From Pseudomonas zanjanensis (lineage in GTDB: Bacteria; Pseudomonadota; Gammaproteobacteria; Pseudomonadales; Pseudomonadaceae): a stretch of DNA of 64,000 nt. Location: contig NZ_JABWRB020000002.1 of the NCBI RefSeq assembly GCF_014268745.2, positions 124,001 through 188,000 of the forward strand. The letters run 5' to 3'. Positions 1 to 8,555 of this stretch are shown piece after piece (within the stretch, counting starts at the first letter, position 1; every line of letters starts with the position of its first letter). The notes beneath the pieces were generated by a model, which made no database searches, had not been told where the DNA came from, and saw nothing but the letters and a program-made list of their open reading frames with translations. The position numbers were made by a program, and so were the translations under genes.

Positions 1-245
1 TCGTCGTAGGTCTTCTGGTTGCCGTGCTGGTTCATGCGCAGTTCGATGACGCACTGCACCGGCAGGCCGATCTTGGCCATGTCGACCTTGGCTTGATAGC
101 CGGTGATGACGCCGCTGGTTTCCAGTTTGCTGACCCGCTCGGCCACGGCCGGGGCTGACAGGTTCACTTTGCGGGCCAGTTCAGCGTAGGACGCACGACC
201 GTTTTCCAACAAGGCACTGAGCAGCATGCGGTCGTATTTATCCAC
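1..245 (-). CDS. Lrp/AsnC-family transcriptional regulator (N-terminal part; runs off the window)
   Basis: The visible 81 residues contain the winged helix-turn-helix of the Lrp/AsnC family (LLENGRASYAELARKVNLS followed by a recognition helix with VAERVSKLE) and the start of the ligand-binding RAM domain (YQAKVDMAKIGLPVQ). Translation most likely begins at GTG 245, preceded at good distance by GGAAG. The gene is divergent from the YedA-like exporter at 407, an arrangement in which such regulators often control the exporter, but that link is inference. The C-terminal half lies outside the window, so the effector cannot be guessed. Confidence 0.88.
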   Translation of the reverse strand, partial: MDKYDRMLLSALLENGRASYAELARKVNLSAPAVAERVSKLETSGVITGYQAKVDMAKIGLPVQCVIELRMNQHGNQKTYD

Positions 246-406
246 AGGTAGGCTTCCAAATGACGTGACTTTCGAAAGCGCGATTTATAGCGCCGAACGC
301 CGTGTTTTGAAAAGTGTATGGCTTGGATAAACAGGTTTTGTAACTTAAATTCCGTCTGTCGCCTTTCTAGAATAACGTCTCTCATTGTCCTGACTTCGAG
401 TTGAAC

Positions 407-1309
407 ATGCCTGGCACACGCCGTTTTCCCCTGCCCTTGATCGCTGCCTTCTTTGCCTTGTACGTCATCTGGGGTTCGACCTACCTGGTGATTCGTATCG
501 GTGTAGAGCATTGGCCGCCGTTGCTGCTGGCCGGGATTCGTTTTGTGCTGGCCGGTTCGCTGATGTACGGCTTCCTGCGCTGGCGTGGGGCGCCGGCACC
601 GACCTGGGCGCAGTGGAAGGCCGGGGCGATCATTGGCGTGCTGCTGCTCAGTTTTGGCAATGGCGCGGTGAGTGTCGCCGAGCACACGGGCGTGGCGTCC
701 GGGGTCGCGGCATTGGCGGTGGCGACGGTGCCTTTGTTTACTCTGTTGTGCGGCTATTTCTGGGGCGCGCGTAATACGCGTCTGGAATGGGCGGGCATTG
801 TGCTGGGATTGATCGGCATCGCCATGCTCAACCTCGGTTCCAACCTGCAGTCCAGCCCGTTGGGCGCGACCCTGCTGGTGTTCGCGGCGGCGTCCTGGGC
901 CTTTGGCTCGGTGCTGAGCAAACATTTGCCGTTACCGGCCGGGGCGATGGCCAGTGCCGTGGAAATGCTGGTAGGCGGTGTGGTGCTGTTGATCGGCAGC
1001 TTCGCCAGCGGCGAACACCTGGACAGCATGCCGCCGCTGGAAGGTTGGTTGGCCTTGTTCTACCTGATCGGCTTCGGTTCGATCATCGCCTTCAACGCCT
1101 ACATGTACCTGCTCAAGCATGTGCGCCCGGCGGCGGCCACCAGTTATGCCTATGTCAACCCGGCCGTGGCGGTGCTGTTGGGCATCGTGTTTGCCGGTGA
1201 AACCATCGGCATGGAGGAGGCCCTGGCGATGTTGGTGATCATCAGTGCCGTGGTGTTGATCGGCTTGCCGCAGTGGCGCAAGCCCAAGCCCGCGCCGGCC
1301 GCCGCCTGA
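407..1309 (+). CDS. yedA: EamA/DMT-family drug/metabolite exporter, YedA-like
   Basis: Inner-membrane permease of about 300 residues with ten predicted hydrophobic segments and two EamA repeats. The N-terminus, with LYVIWGSTYLVIRIGVEHWP, closely resembles E. coli YedA as I remember it. ATG 407 is preferred over the in-frame TTG at 401 because it fits the family N-terminus. It is transcribed away from the Lrp-type regulator at 245. The substrate is unknown; DMT exporters of this type are usually assigned to amino acids or other small metabolites. Confidence 0.85.
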   Translation: MPGTRRFPLPLIAAFFALYVIWGSTYLVIRIGVEHWPPLLLAGIRFVLAGSLMYGFLRWRGAPAPTWAQWKAGAIIGVLLLSFGNGAVSVAEHTGVASGVAALAVATVPLFTLLCGYFWGARNTRLEWAGIVLGLIGIAMLNLGSNLQSSPLGATLLVFAAASWAFGSVLSKHLPLPAGAMASAVEMLVGGVVLLIGSFASGEHLDSMPPLEGWLALFYLIGFGSIIAFNAYMYLLKHVRPAAATSYAYVNPAVAVLLGIVFAGETIGMEEALAMLVIISAVVLIGLPQWRKPKPAPAAA

Positions 1310-1367
1310 TTTAGGGTAAACTGCCGCGCATTGCACACCTTGCGCTGATTTTTCCTACGGTACTTCC

Positions 1368-2705
1368 ATGACTTTCGCCACCCTTGGCCTGATCGAACCC
1401 TTGTTGCGCGCCCTCGAGACGCTCGGCTACCAGACCCCGACCCCGGTTCAGGCCCAAGCCATGCCGGCGGTACTCGCCGGTCGCGACCTGATGGCCGCGG
1501 CCCAGACCGGCACCGGCAAGACCGCCGGTTTTGCGGTGCCGCTGTTGCAGTTGCTGACCACTGAAGGGCCGAAGGTCGCGGCCAACTCGGTGCGGGCGCT
1601 GATCCTGGTGCCGACCCGTGAACTGGCTGAGCAGGTCCATGAAAGCGTGCGTCAGTACGCGCAGAACCTGCCGCTGAGCACCTACGCGGTCTACGGCGGC
1701 GTCAGCATCAACCCGCAGATGATGAAGTTGCGCAAGGGTGTCGACCTGCTGGTTGCCACGCCGGGTCGCTTGCTCGATCTGTTCCGCCAGAACGCGCTGA
1801 AGTTCAACCAGTTGCAGACCCTGGTGCTGGACGAAGCCGACCGCATGCTCGACCTGGGCTTCTCCGAGGAACTGGCGAATATCTACAAGGCGCTGCCGAA
1901 GAAACGCCAGACTCTGTTGTTCTCGGCGACCTTTTCCGATGCGATCCGCCTGTTGGCCGGGCAGATGCTCAACGATCCGCTGAGCATCGAAGTGAGCCCG
2001 CGCAACGTCGCCGCCAACACCGTCAAGCAATGGGTGGTGACGGTGGACAAGAAGCGCAAGGCGGAATTGTTCGTGCACCTGATGCGCAAGAACAAGTGGA
2101 AGCAGGTGCTGGTCTTCGCCAAGACCCGCAACGGCGTCGATGCGCTGGTGGAAAAACTCCAGGGCCTGGGCGTCAACGCCGACGGCATCCACGGGGACAA
2201 GCCCCAGGCCACCCGCCAGCGGGCGCTTGACCGCTTCAAGGCCAGCGAAGTGCAGATACTGGTCGCCACCGACGTCGCTGCTCGTGGCTTGGACATCGAG
2301 GATTTGCCGTTGGTGGTGAACTTCGACCTGCCGATCGTCGCCGAAGATTACATCCACCGTATCGGCCGTACCGGTCGGGCGGGCGCCACCGGGCAGGCGA
2401 TTTCCCTGGTCTGCGCCGACGAAGTGAATCTGCTGTCGGCCATCGAGATGCTGACCCGTCAGACGCTGACTCGGCAGATGGAACAGGACTTCGAACCCGA
2501 GCATCGGGTGCCGGACACCGATGCCAGCGGCCAGGTGATCAAGAAGCCGAAAAAGCCGAAGAAACCGAAAACCTCCGGGGGTGGCGGCAAGCGCAACCTG
2601 GGCAAGTGGGTGGACAGTGGCGACGCTGCGCCTGTGGAACCTTCGGTCAAGCCTGTGCGAAAAGTGCCGGTGTTCAATACCGGGCCGCGTAAGCGTAAGC
2701 CTTGA
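1368..2705 (+). CDS. rhlE: DEAD-box ATP-dependent RNA helicase RhlE
   Basis: A 445-residue helicase with the full motif set: Q motif near residue 20-27, AQTGTGKT (motif I), PTRELAEQ (Ia), VLDEADRMLDLGF (II), FSATF (III), VATDVAARGLDI (V) and YIHRIGRTGRAG (VI). The tail after residue 380 is lysine-rich and low in complexity (repeated KKPKKPK), typical of RhlE and likely to contact RNA. The product is expected to act in ribosome assembly, RNA turnover and cold adaptation. It has no obvious operon partner; a REP pair follows it. Confidence 0.95.
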   Translation: MTFATLGLIEPLLRALETLGYQTPTPVQAQAMPAVLAGRDLMAAAQTGTGKTAGFAVPLLQLLTTEGPKVAANSVRALILVPTRELAEQVHESVRQYAQNLPLSTYAVYGGVSINPQMMKLRKGVDLLVATPGRLLDLFRQNALKFNQLQTLVLDEADRMLDLGFSEELANIYKALPKKRQTLLFSATFSDAIRLLAGQMLNDPLSIEVSPRNVAANTVKQWVVTVDKKRKAELFVHLMRKNKWKQVLVFAKTRNGVDALVEKLQGLGVNADGIHGDKPQATRQRALDRFKASEVQILVATDVAARGLDIEDLPLVVNFDLPIVAEDYIHRIGRTGRAGATGQAISLVCADEVNLLSAIEMLTRQTLTRQMEQDFEPEHRVPDTDASGQVIKKPKKPKKPKTSGGGGKRNLGKWVDSGDAAPVEPSVKPVRKVPVFNTGPRKRKP

Positions 2706-2730
2706 TGGTCTGCTCTATCTGATAAACCGC

Positions 2731-2803
2731 TATCGCGAGCAGGCTCGCTCCCACAGTTGATAGGTGTACGCCGTCAATGTGGGAGCGAGCCTGCTCGCGA
2801 TGG
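2731..2803. repeat. REP pair, family A (inverted)
   Basis: Two inverted copies of the element reading TGTGGGAGCGAGCCTGCTCG on one strand, in the convergent space between rhlE and the flavoprotein gene. As RNA each copy folds into a hairpin and the pair forms a larger cruciform. Confidence 0.9.
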
Positions 2804-2816
2804 CCGCGCCTAGGTT

Positions 2817-4058
2817 TCAATCCAGGCGCTGTAACCACTCCACCATCCCCAACCCCGCCGCCCGGCCGCTGGCAAAGCACGCCGTGAGCAGGTAGCCGCC
2901 GGTCGGCGCTTCCCAGTCGAGCATTTCCCCGGCGCAGAACACACCGGGCAGGTGCTTGAGCATCAGGCGTTCATCCAGGGCCTCGAAGGTCACGCCACCG
3001 GCGCTGCTGATGGCTTCGTCCAGGGGGCGAGGCTTCACCAGGGTGACCGGCAGGGCCTTGATCGCCTGGGCCAGTTGCGCCGGGTCAGTGAAACACTCGG
3101 CCGGCGTGAGCTCGCGCAGCAGCGCCGCCTTGACGCCGTCGATCCCCAACTGGCTGTGCAAATGCTTGGCCATCGAGCGTGAGCCGCGCGGTTTGTTCAA
3201 GGCCTGGAGGATTTTATCCACAGGCCGGCCCGGCAATAGGTCCAGATGAACAGTCGCGTGGCCATGCTGGTTGATGGCTTCACGAATGGGCGCCGACAGG
3301 GCATAGACCAGGCTACCTTCGAGGCCGGTGACGGTGATCACGCATTCGCCGAGGCGCGGCACATCGTCGTTCAGGCCCATGGCGATGTTTTTCAGCGGGG
3401 CGCCGGCGAATTTGCTGATCATCAAGTCGCTCCAGGCCTCGACCTCGAACCCGCAGTTGCTTGGTTGCAACGGCGCCAGCGCCACGCCGCGTTGTTCCAG
3501 CGGTAGCATCCAGGCGCCATCGGAGCCCAGGCGCGCCCAACTGCCGCCGCCCAACGCCAGCAAGGTCGCCTGGGGGCGCAAGGTTGTTTCGCTTTCCGGC
3601 GAGGCGATGCGCAAGCTGCCGTCGGGGTTCCAGCCGAGCCAGCGATGACGGGTGTGGATCGCCACGCCCGCATCGCGCAGGCGCTTGAGCCAGGCGCGCA
3701 ATAGCGGAGCGGCCTTCATGTCGGTGGGAAATACCCGCCCGGAGCTGCCGACGAAGGTGTCGATGCCCAGCCCGTGGATCCAGGTGCACAACGCGTCCGC
3801 CCCGAATGTTCGCAGCAGTGGCGCGAGGTTGGGCGCGCGTTCGGCGTAGCGGGACAGGAAGGCCGGGAAGGCTTCGGAGTGGGTGATGTTCATGCCGCCC
3901 ACGCCGGCCAGCAGGAATTTGCGGCCTACCGATGGCATGCCATCGTACAGATCGACTTTCAGGCCGGCCTGGCTCAAGACCTCGGCCGCCATCAGGCCGG
4001 CGGGGCCGCCGCCGATGATGGCGATGTTTGGGGTAGAAGGCTGGACGGTCGCGGTCAT
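2817..4058 (-). CDS. NAD(P)/FAD-dependent oxidoreductase of the HI0933/YhiN type (PP_4765-like flavoprotein)
   Basis: The 413-residue protein starts with a Rossmann dinucleotide fold (IAIIGGGPAGLMAAEVLSQ) and has the glycine-rich ATLLALGGGSWARLG motif in the middle. Near the C-terminus are GVFCAGEMLDWEAPTGGY and LLTACFASGRAAG, all typical of HI0933-family flavoproteins. The length and N-terminus match the family I remember as TIGR03862, named after P. putida PP_4765. ATG 4058 is chosen because the longer frame adds 15 residues before the fold. The substrate is unknown; FAD binding is well supported. Confidence 0.88.
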   Translation of the reverse strand: MTATVQPSTPNIAIIGGGPAGLMAAEVLSQAGLKVDLYDGMPSVGRKFLLAGVGGMNITHSEAFPAFLSRYAERAPNLAPLLRTFGADALCTWIHGLGIDTFVGSSGRVFPTDMKAAPLLRAWLKRLRDAGVAIHTRHRWLGWNPDGSLRIASPESETTLRPQATLLALGGGSWARLGSDGAWMLPLEQRGVALAPLQPSNCGFEVEAWSDLMISKFAGAPLKNIAMGLNDDVPRLGECVITVTGLEGSLVYALSAPIREAINQHGHATVHLDLLPGRPVDKILQALNKPRGSRSMAKHLHSQLGIDGVKAALLRELTPAECFTDPAQLAQAIKALPVTLVKPRPLDEAISSAGGVTFEALDERLMLKHLPGVFCAGEMLDWEAPTGGYLLTACFASGRAAGLGMVEWLQRLD

Positions 4059-4110
4059 GATCTGGGCTGCGGGGCTGGAATTGGCGAGGCATTCTACCAG
4101 CACACATTCC

Positions 4111-4199
4111 TGTGGGAGCGGGCTTGCTCGCGAATGCGGTGTGCCAGTGACATAAATATCGACTGGCGCACCGCCTTCGCGAGCAAGCCCGCTCCCACA
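4111..4199. repeat. REP pair, family A (inverted)
   Basis: Inverted copies of TGTGGGAGCGGGCTTGCTCG about 40 bp apart, in the space between the starts of the flavoprotein gene and the end of the deacetylase gene. Confidence 0.9.
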
Positions 4200-4337
4200 A
4201 GGGAATGCAGGTGTTTTTGAGAACTCTGATCAAAAAACAGCCAAGCCTCTGCAAGCTATAGGCAACATAGCCTGTAGGCCGTTTCGCTCAGGTTATCCAC
4301 AGGCCGCTCCACAGGCATTGTGGGTAAAGCCCAGGTT

Positions 4338-5258
4338 TCAGTGACAACCTGATGACGTCCAGACCCTTTGTGCGCTGTGGTGCAGGATCCCGTGGCGGCG
4401 GGCCAGGGCCTGGCGATCCTTGCTGTAGCCACCGCCGATCACTCCAACCACCGGGATGTCGCGCCCCAGGCAATGGCGCATGACGCTCTCGTCCCGGGCG
4501 GCGAGGCCTTCGTCCGTCAGCTTCAGGTAACCGAGGGCGTCATCCTTGTGCACATCGACGCCGGCGTCATACAACACCAGGTCCGGTTGATAGAGCGGCA
4601 GCAGGTAGTTGAGCGCATCGTCCACCACGTTCAGGTAAGCGGCGTCGCCCATGCCCATCGGCAGCGGGATGTCCCAGTCACTTTGCGCCTTGCGTGCGGG
4701 AAAATTCTTTTCGCAATGCAAGGAAACTGTCACGGCGTCCGGGGTGTCATGGAGTATTCGAGCGGTGCCGTCGCCTTGATGCACATCGCAATCGAAAATC
4801 AGCACCCGCGACACCCGGCCGCTGGCCAGGAAATAACGGCTGATCACTGCCAGGTCGTTGAAAATGCAGAACCCGGCCGGGTGGTCGTAGTGGGCGTGGT
4901 GGGTACCGCCGGCCAGATGACAGGCCAGGCCGTGTGCGAGGGCTTGCTCGGCGGCCAGGAGCGAACCGCCGACGGCGCGCACCGTCCGGCGGGCCAGGGC
5001 CTCGCTCCAGGGCAGGCCCAGTCGCCGTTGGTCTTCACGGGACAGCTCGCCGCCCATGTAGCGCTCGATATACGCGCGGTCGTGAGCCAGGGCGAGAATG
5101 TCCGGCGGACACAGTGAGGGGCGCAACAGGTCCGCATCGCGGGTCAGGCCGCTCTCCACCAGGTGGTCGCGCAACAGGCGAAACTTGTCCATGGGGAAGC
5201 GGTGTTCCGCCGGGAATTCGGGGCTGTAGTCTTCGTGATAGATCAGCGGTAGCGGCAT
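4338..5258 (-). CDS. Histone deacetylase-family protein (AcuC/HDAC-like amidohydrolase)
   Basis: A 306-residue arginase/deacetylase-fold enzyme. Zinc-site and catalytic motifs are present in order: GGTHHAHYDHPAGFCIFND with the paired histidines, IFDCDVHQGDGTA with zinc-binding Asp and His, and LYDAGVDVHKDDALG with the second Asp. These predict removal of acyl groups from lysine or polyamine-like substrates in the cytoplasm. ATG 5258 (MPLPLIYHEDY) matches family N-termini; the open frame extends further upstream without similarity. It is divergent from the GNAT acetyltransferase at 5332, which is suggestive only. Confidence 0.9.
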   Translation of the reverse strand: MPLPLIYHEDYSPEFPAEHRFPMDKFRLLRDHLVESGLTRDADLLRPSLCPPDILALAHDRAYIERYMGGELSREDQRRLGLPWSEALARRTVRAVGGSLLAAEQALAHGLACHLAGGTHHAHYDHPAGFCIFNDLAVISRYFLASGRVSRVLIFDCDVHQGDGTARILHDTPDAVTVSLHCEKNFPARKAQSDWDIPLPMGMGDAAYLNVVDDALNYLLPLYQPDLVLYDAGVDVHKDDALGYLKLTDEGLAARDESVMRHCLGRDIPVVGVIGGGYSKDRQALARRHGILHHSAQRVWTSSGCH

Positions 5259-5331
5259 GGTGTTTTCAGTGGTGATTGAGCCACGAATCCTACCAGCGAT
5301 GTAGACTCTGAGGGCATGGAGGGGAGTGAAG

Positions 5332-5901
5332 ATGGAGCCGATACTGGAACTGGAAAGCGCACGGCTGATATTGCGGCAGTGGCGCGACGATGATTTGCCG
5401 GCGTTTGCGGCCATGTCTGCCGATCCGCAAGTGATGCGTTATTTTCCGGCACCCTTGAGTCGCCTGGAAAGCGCAGCGTTGATCGGCCGTGTGCGCGGGC
5501 ATTTTGCCGAGCATGGTTTTGGCTTGTGGGCGTTGGAGCGCAAGGACACCGGGGCTTTCATTGGCTTTACCGGGCTGGGCGTGGTCGGGTTCGACGCGCC
5601 GTTCACGCCAGCGGTGGAAATCGGCTGGCGCCTGGCGCGCGAGCATTGGGGGCTCGGTTATGCCAGCGAAGCGGCGTGGACCGCGCTGCGCTGTGCCTTC
5701 GACCGTCTGGGGCTGGATGAAGTGGTGGCGTTTACCGCTGTGGATAACCTGCCGTCGCAGAAAGTCATGCAGGCCATCGGCATGCAGCATGATCCTACCG
5801 ACGACTTTGAACACCCAAAACTCGCGGTCGATCATCCATTGCGTCACCATGTGCTTTATCGCATCAATCGTGAGCAATGGTTGCAGACCCTTCACGGTTA
5901 G
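5332..5901 (+). CDS. GNAT-family N-acetyltransferase (RimJ/RimL type)
   Basis: 189 residues with the Acetyltransf_3 layout: ESARLILRQWRDDDLPAF at the N-terminus, EIGWRLAREHWGLGYASEA (acetyl-CoA loop) in the middle and TAVDNLPSQKVMQAIGM near the end. ATG 5332 has a strong GGAGGGG six bases upstream; an in-frame GTG at 5326 lies too close to that site. The acceptor is unknown: RimJ/RimL relatives modify protein N-termini or small amines. Confidence 0.85.
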   Translation: MEPILELESARLILRQWRDDDLPAFAAMSADPQVMRYFPAPLSRLESAALIGRVRGHFAEHGFGLWALERKDTGAFIGFTGLGVVGFDAPFTPAVEIGWRLAREHWGLGYASEAAWTALRCAFDRLGLDEVVAFTAVDNLPSQKVMQAIGMQHDPTDDFEHPKLAVDHPLRHHVLYRINREQWLQTLHG

Positions 5902-6006
5902 CCGACACGGACGTTTACAATGCCCGCCACAATGGCCTGGGCCAACAATCGATCCACCGCCGCAGCGTAGACTGCGCGGTTTTTGCGCTGTGTGAGGAAA
6001 GTCTGA

Positions 6007-6876
6007 ATGAGCCACGTGTTGGAAGATCTGGTCGACCTGCTGACCCTGGAACCGATCGAAGAGAACCTGTTTCGCGGTCGCAGCCAGGACCTGGGGTTTC
6101 GCCAGCTATTCGGCGGCCAGGTACTGGGCCAGTCGTTGTCAGCGGCCAGCCAGACCGTGGAAGAGGCGCGCCATGTGCATTCGATGCACGGTTATTTCCT
6201 GCGTCCGGGCGATGCCGCGCTGCCGGTGGTCTACCAGGTGGACCGGGTGCGTGACGGTGGCAGTTTCAGCACCCGCCGGGTGACGGCGATCCAGAAGGGC
6301 AACCCGATCTTCACCTGCAGCGCCTCGTTCCAGTATGACGAGCAGGGTTTCGAGCACCAGAGCACCATGCCGCAAGTCGTCGGCCCGGAGAACCTGCCGT
6401 CCGAGCTGGAGCTGACCCAGCAGCGCGCGCACCTGCTGCCCGAGCACATGCGTGAAAAACTGCTGTGCCCCAAGCCGATCGAAGTCCGCCCGGTCACCGA
6501 GAAAGATCCGTACAACCCGCAACCGGCCGACCCGGTGAAATACGTGTGGTTCCGTGCCGATGGCGCCTTGGCCGACATCCCGGCCCTGCACAAATACCTG
6601 CTGGCCTACGCGTCGGACTTCGGCCTGCTGACCACCTCGATGCTGCCCCACGGCAAATCGGTGTGGCAGAAGGACATGCAGGTCGCCAGCCTCGATCACG
6701 CGTTGTGGTTCCACGCTGACCTGCGGGCCGATGACTGGTTGCTCTACGCCATGGACAGCCCGTGGGCCGGCAATTCCCGTGGTTTCTCCCGTGGCAGCGT
6801 GTTCAATCGCGCTGGGCAACTGGTGGCGTCGGTCACCCAGGAAGGCCTGATTCGCCACCGCAAGGACTGGGCATGA
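6007..6876 (+). CDS. tesB: Acyl-CoA thioesterase II
   Basis: 289 residues with two hot-dog domains, as in E. coli TesB. The N-terminus contains LFRGRSQDLGFRQLFGGQVL and the first domain carries VHSMHGYFLRPGD. The second holds ASLDHALWFHADLRADDW and SPWAGNSRGFSRGSVF, the region with the conserved Asp and Gln of the active site. The product hydrolyses acyl-CoA to free acid and CoA in the cytoplasm. GAGGAAAG precedes the ATG. The stop codon overlaps the next start (ATGA), so the two genes are translationally coupled. Confidence 0.95.
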   Translation: MSHVLEDLVDLLTLEPIEENLFRGRSQDLGFRQLFGGQVLGQSLSAASQTVEEARHVHSMHGYFLRPGDAALPVVYQVDRVRDGGSFSTRRVTAIQKGNPIFTCSASFQYDEQGFEHQSTMPQVVGPENLPSELELTQQRAHLLPEHMREKLLCPKPIEVRPVTEKDPYNPQPADPVKYVWFRADGALADIPALHKYLLAYASDFGLLTTSMLPHGKSVWQKDMQVASLDHALWFHADLRADDWLLYAMDSPWAGNSRGFSRGSVFNRAGQLVASVTQEGLIRHRKDWA

Positions 6877-7466
6877 GCCTGGCCGAGGTTCGTCACTGGG
6901 TGTTCGACATGGATGGCACGCTGACCATCGCCGTGCATGATTTCGCGGCGATCCGCGTGGCCCTGGCGATTCCGGCCGAAGATGACATCCTCACTCACCT
7001 GGCAGGGTTGCCCGCTGAGGAGGCCACGGCCAAGCATGCCTGGTTGCTGGAACACGAGCGGGACCTGGCGCTGGGCTCCAAGCCTGCGCCGGGCGCGGTC
7101 GAATTGGTGCGCGAGCTGGCCGGGCGCGGCTATCGCCTGGGGATCCTGACCCGCAACGCCCGTGAGCTGGCCCACGTGACCCTGGAGGCCATTGGCCTGG
7201 CGGACTGTTTCGCGGTGGACGATGTGCTGGGTCGCGACGAAGCACCGCCCAAGCCGCATCCCGGTGGCCTGTTGAAACTGGCCGAGGCCTGGAACGTGGC
7301 GCCCGACACGATGGTGATGGTGGGCGACTACCGCTTCGACCTGGATTGCGGGCGTGCGGCGGGGGCACGGACGGTGTTGGTGAACTTGCCGGACAATCCA
7401 TGGCCGGAGCTGACGGATTGGCATGCGCGGGATTGCCTTGAGTTGCGGCGGATGTTGTCGGCTTGA
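6873..7466 (+). CDS. HAD-superfamily hydrolase, subfamily IA (phosphatase)
   Basis: 197 residues with all four HAD motifs: VFDMDGTLT (nucleophile Asp), ILTRNARE (Thr), KPHPGGL (Lys) and MVGDYRFDL (acidic pair). The helical cap between motifs I and II is of the C1 type, so the enzyme is a small-molecule phosphatase; the substrate cannot be named. ATG 6873 overlaps the tesB stop in ATGA, which fixes the start; an open frame further upstream inside tesB is not used. Confidence 0.9.
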   Translation: MSLAEVRHWVFDMDGTLTIAVHDFAAIRVALAIPAEDDILTHLAGLPAEEATAKHAWLLEHERDLALGSKPAPGAVELVRELAGRGYRLGILTRNARELAHVTLEAIGLADCFAVDDVLGRDEAPPKPHPGGLLKLAEAWNVAPDTMVMVGDYRFDLDCGRAAGARTVLVNLPDNPWPELTDWHARDCLELRRMLSA

Positions 7467-7489
7467 GATTTGTGTGACGGGTTAATCGC

Positions 7490-7584
7490 TTTCGCGAGCA
7501 AGCCCGCTCCCACAATGGATCTGCGGTGGACATGGATTTTGTAATCGACAGAGATCCCTGTGGGAGCGGGCTTGCTCGCGAAAG
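7490..7584. repeat. REP pair, family A (inverted)
   Basis: Two inverted family A copies separated by about 45 bp, in the convergent space between the HAD gene and the secreted hydrolase gene. Confidence 0.9.
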
Positions 7585-7607
7585 GGCCTCCCCAGTCGCA
7601 ACGAGGC

Positions 7608-8555
7608 TCACTGCCCAAACAACACCCTCAGCCCCTCCGGCGAATTGAACATCCCATCCCCATCGTGCCCGACCCCGGGCACCTCGATCAGCCGCTGGTT
7701 CAGCCCCTCGGGATGGCGCCGGGTCAGGTAGTCGAAAAAGAAATGCCCACGCAGTAACCGATACGCCCCCTGGGTCTGTGCTTCACAACCCTTGTCCAAC
7801 GCCGGATGCTCCGGGTCGATGTCCTGCTGCCCGAGCAGATAAACGATATCGCGCTTGACGTAGTGTTCCTCCAGTTGGGCGGGCGTTCGCCCAGCGGCAT
7901 AGGCGGGCAGGTCCTGCAGGCCGTATTTCCAGCGGTTGAAGCCCGGGCAACTGGCGGCGTCGAAGGCCATGGGCCGTTGCGCATCGAAATAGGCATAAGA
8001 CGAGGGGTTGGCGATGACGAAACGCGGGTTGATCCGGTACTGGCCTTGGGCGAGCAGGGCATAGCGCTGCACGACCTGGGCGCCGCCGGAATGACCGGCG
8101 ATGACGATTTCCTTTACTTCGGGAAATTGCTGCCGGTCACTGACCCGCGCGACGATGTCGTCGAGGACTTGGAAGGAGCTGACCGGGTTGGGCCCCGTGG
8201 ACAGGCCTGCGGCCATCCAATCATTGCCCTGCCAGCGCAGTAGATCATTGGGCAACGTGTGGCGAGCCACGTCCTGCTCGTTGAGAAATTGCGGGGCGAT
8301 GACCAGCGTCGTGCCCTGTTGCCCGGCCTGTTCGGCCGCCTTTTCGGCGCTGTGCAGGTAGGTGTCGGCGTTGCGCAGCCGACCATGAAGGATGATCAGC
8401 ACGCGTTGAATGGACGCCGGGGGCGGGCTGACGGCGACGGCCATGGCACCGCCCTTGAGTTGCAGGCGTCCCTGGGCGACCACGTTGACGCCGTGTTCCT
8501 CGGCTTGGGCAGCGGCGCAGCACAGCACCAGCCCGATCAACGCCCACCCCTTCAT
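7608..8555 (-). CDS. Secreted alpha/beta-fold hydrolase (esterase-like)
   Basis: 315 residues beginning with a clear signal peptide (MKGWALIGLVLCCAAAQA), so the product is probably periplasmic. The nucleophile elbow IVIAGHSGGAQVVQRYALL gives the catalytic Ser, and GVGHDGDGMFNSPEG near the C-terminus supplies the likely catalytic His; the fold resembles serine esterases and depolymerase-like hydrolases. Its start abuts the stop of the metallopeptidase gene at 8556 on the same strand, so the two are probably co-transcribed. The substrate is unknown. Confidence 0.85.
   Translation of the reverse strand: MKGWALIGLVLCCAAAQAEEHGVNVVAQGRLQLKGGAMAVAVSPPPASIQRVLIILHGRLRNADTYLHSAEKAAEQAGQQGTTLVIAPQFLNEQDVARHTLPNDLLRWQGNDWMAAGLSTGPNPVSSFQVLDDIVARVSDRQQFPEVKEIVIAGHSGGAQVVQRYALLAQGQYRINPRFVIANPSSYAYFDAQRPMAFDAASCPGFNRWKYGLQDLPAYAAGRTPAQLEEHYVKRDIVYLLGQQDIDPEHPALDKGCEAQTQGAYRLLRGHFFFDYLTRRHPEGLNQRLIEVPGVGHDGDGMFNSPEGLRVLFGQ

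Noticed and set aside
4289..4300. DnaA-box-like TTATCCACA (also near 237-246 and 3216-3224)
   Set aside because: Three scattered copies, two of them inside coding sequence, with no A/T-rich unwinding region or dnaA/dnaN neighbours; not an origin.
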